A stretch of DNA of 64,000 bases from Tianweitania populi (lineage in GTDB: Bacteria > Pseudomonadota > Alphaproteobacteria > Rhizobiales > Rhizobiaceae), in contig NZ_BMZQ01000005.1 in the NCBI RefSeq assembly GCF_014652875.1, positions 1-64,000 of the forward strand. Direction: 5' to 3'. The position numbers and the translations under genes are program-made. Below the pieces are notes generated by a model. It saw nothing but the letters and a program-made list of their open reading frames with translations. It was not told the DNA's origin and did not search any database. This document shows positions 61,221-64,000 of the stretch, piece after piece (the stretch's first letter is position 1; each line of letters begins with the position of its first letter).

Positions 61221-62993
61221 ATGGACGCCTCCGCTGCCGTTCGCATCAAGGGTTTGACGCATCGCTATCCCGAACAGAAACGGGATGAGCAGGCGCTTGC
61301 CGATGTTGATCTGACGGTGCGGCCGGGCATCATCACCGGTCTTGCCGGGCCAGACGGTGCGGGCAAAACCACGCTGATGCGCGTGATGGCCGGCTTATTG
61401 AAGGCGACAAAGGGCGAGATCGAGGTGGTGGGCCTCGATCCCGTGCGCCAAGCGGACGCGCTGCATTTGCGGGTCGGCTACATGCCGCAGAAGTTCGGCC
61501 TGTACGAGGATCTCACCGTCATGGAGAACCTCGTGCTTTATGCCGATCTGCGCGGGGTCGGCGCTGAGGAACGCAAGGCGCAGTTCGAGCGGCTGCTCGA
61601 TTTCACCGATCTGCACCGCTTCACCAAACGTCTTGCCGGCAAGCTGTCGGGCGGCATGAAGCAGAAGCTTGGACTGGCCTGCACACTGATCGGGACGCCC
61701 GAACTGCTGCTTCTCGATGAGCCGGGCGTGGGCGTCGATCCTATTTCGCGCCGAGATCTGTGGCGCATGGTTCAGAGCCTGGCGCAAGGCGGCATGGCTG
61801 TGGTCTGGGCAACGGCCTATCTCGATGAAGCCGAGCTTTGCGACGATCTCTGCCTGATGAACGAAGGCAGGGTCATCTTTTCCGGCGCGCCGCGCGAGCA
61901 GAAGGAGCGCATGCAGGGGCGCTGCATTCAGGTTCGCGACATCGCCGGCAACCGCCGTCACTTTCTGCGGCATGCGCTGGGCAGTCCCAGCGTGGTCGAT
62001 GGCGTCATCCAGGGCGAAAGCGTTCGGCTGGTGCTGAAGGAGGGTCTTTCGGAGCCTGATCCTGGGGTTCTTGAAGGCGAGCCGACTGCGCGCGTGGTCA
62101 CGGTTGAACCGCGCCTGGAAGATGCTTTCATTGACCTCGTCGGTGGTGGGCCGGATGGTCATTCCGTGCTTGCCGATACGATGCCGTTGGTTGACCTGCC
62201 ATCCGGCGTGGACCCGCAGGCAGTTATCCGGGCGCATGAGCTCACGCGCACTTTCGGCGATTTCACTGCAACCGATCACGTCACCTTCGATGTCAAAAAG
62301 GGTGAGATCTTCGGCCTTCTCGGACCGAACGGCGCCGGAAAATCCACGACCTTCCGCATGATGTGCGGGCTTCTGACGCCGACATCGGGCGATGCTGAGG
62401 TGATGGGCATCGACTTCAAGCGCAGCGCCAGCGAAGCCCGCCAGAAGCTCGGCTACATGGCCCAAAAGTTTTCGCTCTACGGCAATCTGAGCGTTGAGCG
62501 AAACCTCATTTTCTTCTCCGGCATCTATGGGCTGAAGGGGAGGGCGCAAGCCGACAAGGTTGCGCAGATGATGGATAGCTTCGACCTCACGCGCTATCGC
62601 CGCACCAATGCCGGGGAACTGCCGCTCGGCTTCAAGCAGCGCCTGTCGCTCGCTTGCGCGCTGATGCACGAGCCGCCGCTGATCTTTCTGGACGAGCCCA
62701 CATCCGGCGTCGATCCGGTGACCCGCCGCGAGTTCTGGGTGCACATCAACGCGCTCGTGGACAAGGGTGTGACGGTGATGGTCACGACCCACTTCATGGA
62801 CGAGGCCGAATATTGCGATCGCATCGCCCTGATCTATCGCGGCCGGATGATCGCCGCCGGCCCGCCGGATCAGCTGAAAAAGGCGGTTGCCAGCGAAGAT
62901 CTGCCGGACCCAACCTTTGAGGATGCCTTCATCGGGCTGATCCAGCGCGACGACCAGGCGCGCGAAGTGGCTGAAAAGGACAAGGCCGCGTGA
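61221..62993 (+). CDS. ABC transporter with two fused ATPase domains (YbhF/RbbA-like)
   Basis: Cytoplasmic ATPase of 590 residues made of two complete nucleotide-binding domains. The first has Walker A GPDGAGKTT (near 37), signature LSGGMKQKL and LLLDEPGVGVD. The second has GPNGAGKSTT (near 373), a degenerate signature LPLGFKQRL, and IFLDEPTSGVD. Unlike RbbA it has no C-terminal permease; that is encoded separately just downstream. Probably exports drugs or toxic compounds. Its stop overlaps the permease GTG by four bases. Confidence 0.9.
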   Translation: MDASAAVRIKGLTHRYPEQKRDEQALADVDLTVRPGIITGLAGPDGAGKTTLMRVMAGLLKATKGEIEVVGLDPVRQADALHLRVGYMPQKFGLYEDLTVMENLVLYADLRGVGAEERKAQFERLLDFTDLHRFTKRLAGKLSGGMKQKLGLACTLIGTPELLLLDEPGVGVDPISRRDLWRMVQSLAQGGMAVVWATAYLDEAELCDDLCLMNEGRVIFSGAPREQKERMQGRCIQVRDIAGNRRHFLRHALGSPSVVDGVIQGESVRLVLKEGLSEPDPGVLEGEPTARVVTVEPRLEDAFIDLVGGGPDGHSVLADTMPLVDLPSGVDPQAVIRAHELTRTFGDFTATDHVTFDVKKGEIFGLLGPNGAGKSTTFRMMCGLLTPTSGDAEVMGIDFKRSASEARQKLGYMAQKFSLYGNLSVERNLIFFSGIYGLKGRAQADKVAQMMDSFDLTRYRRTNAGELPLGFKQRLSLACALMHEPPLIFLDEPTSGVDPVTRREFWVHINALVDKGVTVMVTTHFMDEAEYCDRIALIYRGRMIAAGPPDQLKKAVASEDLPDPTFEDAFIGLIQRDDQAREVAEKDKAA

Positions 62994-64000
62994 GCCTCGC
63001 TCATCCCCCTGTTGCCGGTTTTTCCTGGCGCCGGTTGCGTGCGCTGTGCGTGAAAGAAACGCGGCAGATCCTGCGCGATCCGAGCAGCTTGCTGATTGCC
63101 GTGATCTTGCCGGTAATGCTGCTTTTCATCTTCGGCTTCGGCATTTCGCTCGACACAAACCGTCTGCGCATCGGCGTTGTGATGGAAGATCACGGCGTGG
63201 AAGCGGTGCGGTTTGCCGCCGCCGCTGCCGGTTCGCCTTATATCGATCTGGTCTTTGCCAACAGCTATGACGAGATGGAAGACAGCCTTGTGCGCGGCAA
63301 GGTGCGAGGGATCATCGTCATTCCGCAGGATTTCACGGCCAAGGTCATGGAAGGCAGCGGAGATGCGGCGATCCAGGTTCTCGCCGATGGTGCCGAGCCG
63401 AACACCGCCAACTTCGTGGGCAGCTACGCGCAGGGCCTTTTCGGCAACTGGTTGGCCGCTCGTGCTGATGCCTATGGCGCCGAGTTTCACGAGCCGATCG
63501 CGGTTGAACCGCGCTACTGGTTCAACCCCACCACGGTCAGCCGCAATTATCTTATCCCCGGTTCAATCTCCGTCGTGATGACCATCATCGGCGCGCTTCT
63601 GACCTCGCTCGTGGTGGCTCGCGAGTGGGAGCGCGGCACGATGGAAGCGCTGCTTGCCACGCCCATCAGCCGCACCGAATTGCTGCTGTCGAAAAGCCTG
63701 CCCTATTATGGGCTGGCGCTGATCGCGATGGCGATCTGTGTGCTGATCGCGATCTTCATCATGAACGTGCCGTTTCGCGGCTCTGTGCTGATGCTGCTGT
63801 TGTCTACCAGCCTGTTTCTGGGCAGTGCACTGGGGCTCGGGCTGCTGCTTTCGACGGTGACGCGAAACCAGTTCAACGCCGCGCAAGGGGCGTTGAACGC
63901 AGCGTTCCTGCCGGCAGCACTTTTGTCTGGTTTGATCTTCGAGATCGCGTCCATGCCAGCTTTCGTGCAGGCGGTGACGCTGTTCGTGCCGGCGCGGTAT
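62990..64000 (+). CDS. ABC-2 type permease (YbhS/YhhJ-like), cut by window edge
   Basis: Inner-membrane permease; 337 residues are visible and the end lies past base 64000. It has an N-terminal span with KETRQILRDPSSLLIAVILPV, a large periplasmic domain (about 50-185), then spans beginning at YLIPGSISVVMTIIGALLTSL with the class motif REWERGTMEALLATPIS. GTG 62990 overlaps the ATPase stop. A second permease is expected beyond the window. Confidence 0.9.
   Translation, partial: MSLAHPPVAGFSWRRLRALCVKETRQILRDPSSLLIAVILPVMLLFIFGFGISLDTNRLRIGVVMEDHGVEAVRFAAAAAGSPYIDLVFANSYDEMEDSLVRGKVRGIIVIPQDFTAKVMEGSGDAAIQVLADGAEPNTANFVGSYAQGLFGNWLAARADAYGAEFHEPIAVEPRYWFNPTTVSRNYLIPGSISVVMTIIGALLTSLVVAREWERGTMEALLATPISRTELLLSKSLPYYGLALIAMAICVLIAIFIMNVPFRGSVLMLLLSTSLFLGSALGLGLLLSTVTRNQFNAAQGALNAAFLPAALLSGLIFEIASMPAFVQAVTLFVPARY

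Overview
The window looks like part of a chromid or megaplasmid of a Hyphomicrobiales (rhizobial) alphaproteobacterium. It carries a repABC replication and partition module (55.9-59.7 kb) and an adjacent minCDE set, plus genes typical of rhizobia: ChvE-GguAB sugar uptake, MocA/C/D/E/F-like rhizopine catabolism and many solute-binding-protein transporters. GC content is high throughout. I saw no rRNA, tRNA, CRISPR array, phage gene or insertion sequence.

Layout. 0-12 kb: two leftward operons controlled by a divergent LacI-type regulator. The first is mocA, mocC, a FrcBCA-like sugar ABC transporter and an aldose-epimerase-like gene. The second is mocD, mocE, mocF, a PanB paralogue and xylA (cut by the window edge). 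11.8-17.3 kb: an amine/hydroxy-acid oxidation cluster (FMN dehydrogenase with an altered active site, RidA, DadA-like oxidase, orphan family 5 binding protein) with a divergent LysR. 17.4-21.7 kb: a Pho-box alkaline phosphatase, then a Tat-exported protein and a LolD/FtsX-type ABC pair with a His-rich loop. 21.7-34.9 kb: a lone FAD reductase, then a TRAP transporter operon with a BKACE enzyme, a DUF6282 hydrolase, an HpcH aldolase, a quinone reductase and an SDR. A bicupin protein and an IclR regulator are divergent from it, followed by an Fe-alcohol dehydrogenase/semialdehyde dehydrogenase pair with its own GntR. 35.8-53.9 kb: a galactose/arabinose region. The galactofuranose transporter (ytfQRT-yjfF) and gbpR run left. 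chvE-gguABC runs right into a catabolic operon for L-arabinose (to 2-oxoglutarate) and D-galactose (to pyruvate plus glyceraldehyde 3-phosphate). 53.9-59.7 kb: minCDE and repABC, both leftward. 60.2-64 kb: an HlyD / double-ATPase / permease efflux system cut by the right edge.

The origin region is the most structured part. It has two long perfect parS-like palindromes, a predicted repC-antisense RNA with its own promoter and terminator, five GANTC (CcrM) sites within 56 bp of repC, and CtrA-like boxes in front of both minC and repA. Together these suggest an origin and division-site module tied to the alphaproteobacterial cell cycle. Several operator-like palindromes (LysR, GntR, GbpR, IclR, Pho box) could be placed in intergenic regions.

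All functions are read from motifs and remembered family sequences; no database search was run.
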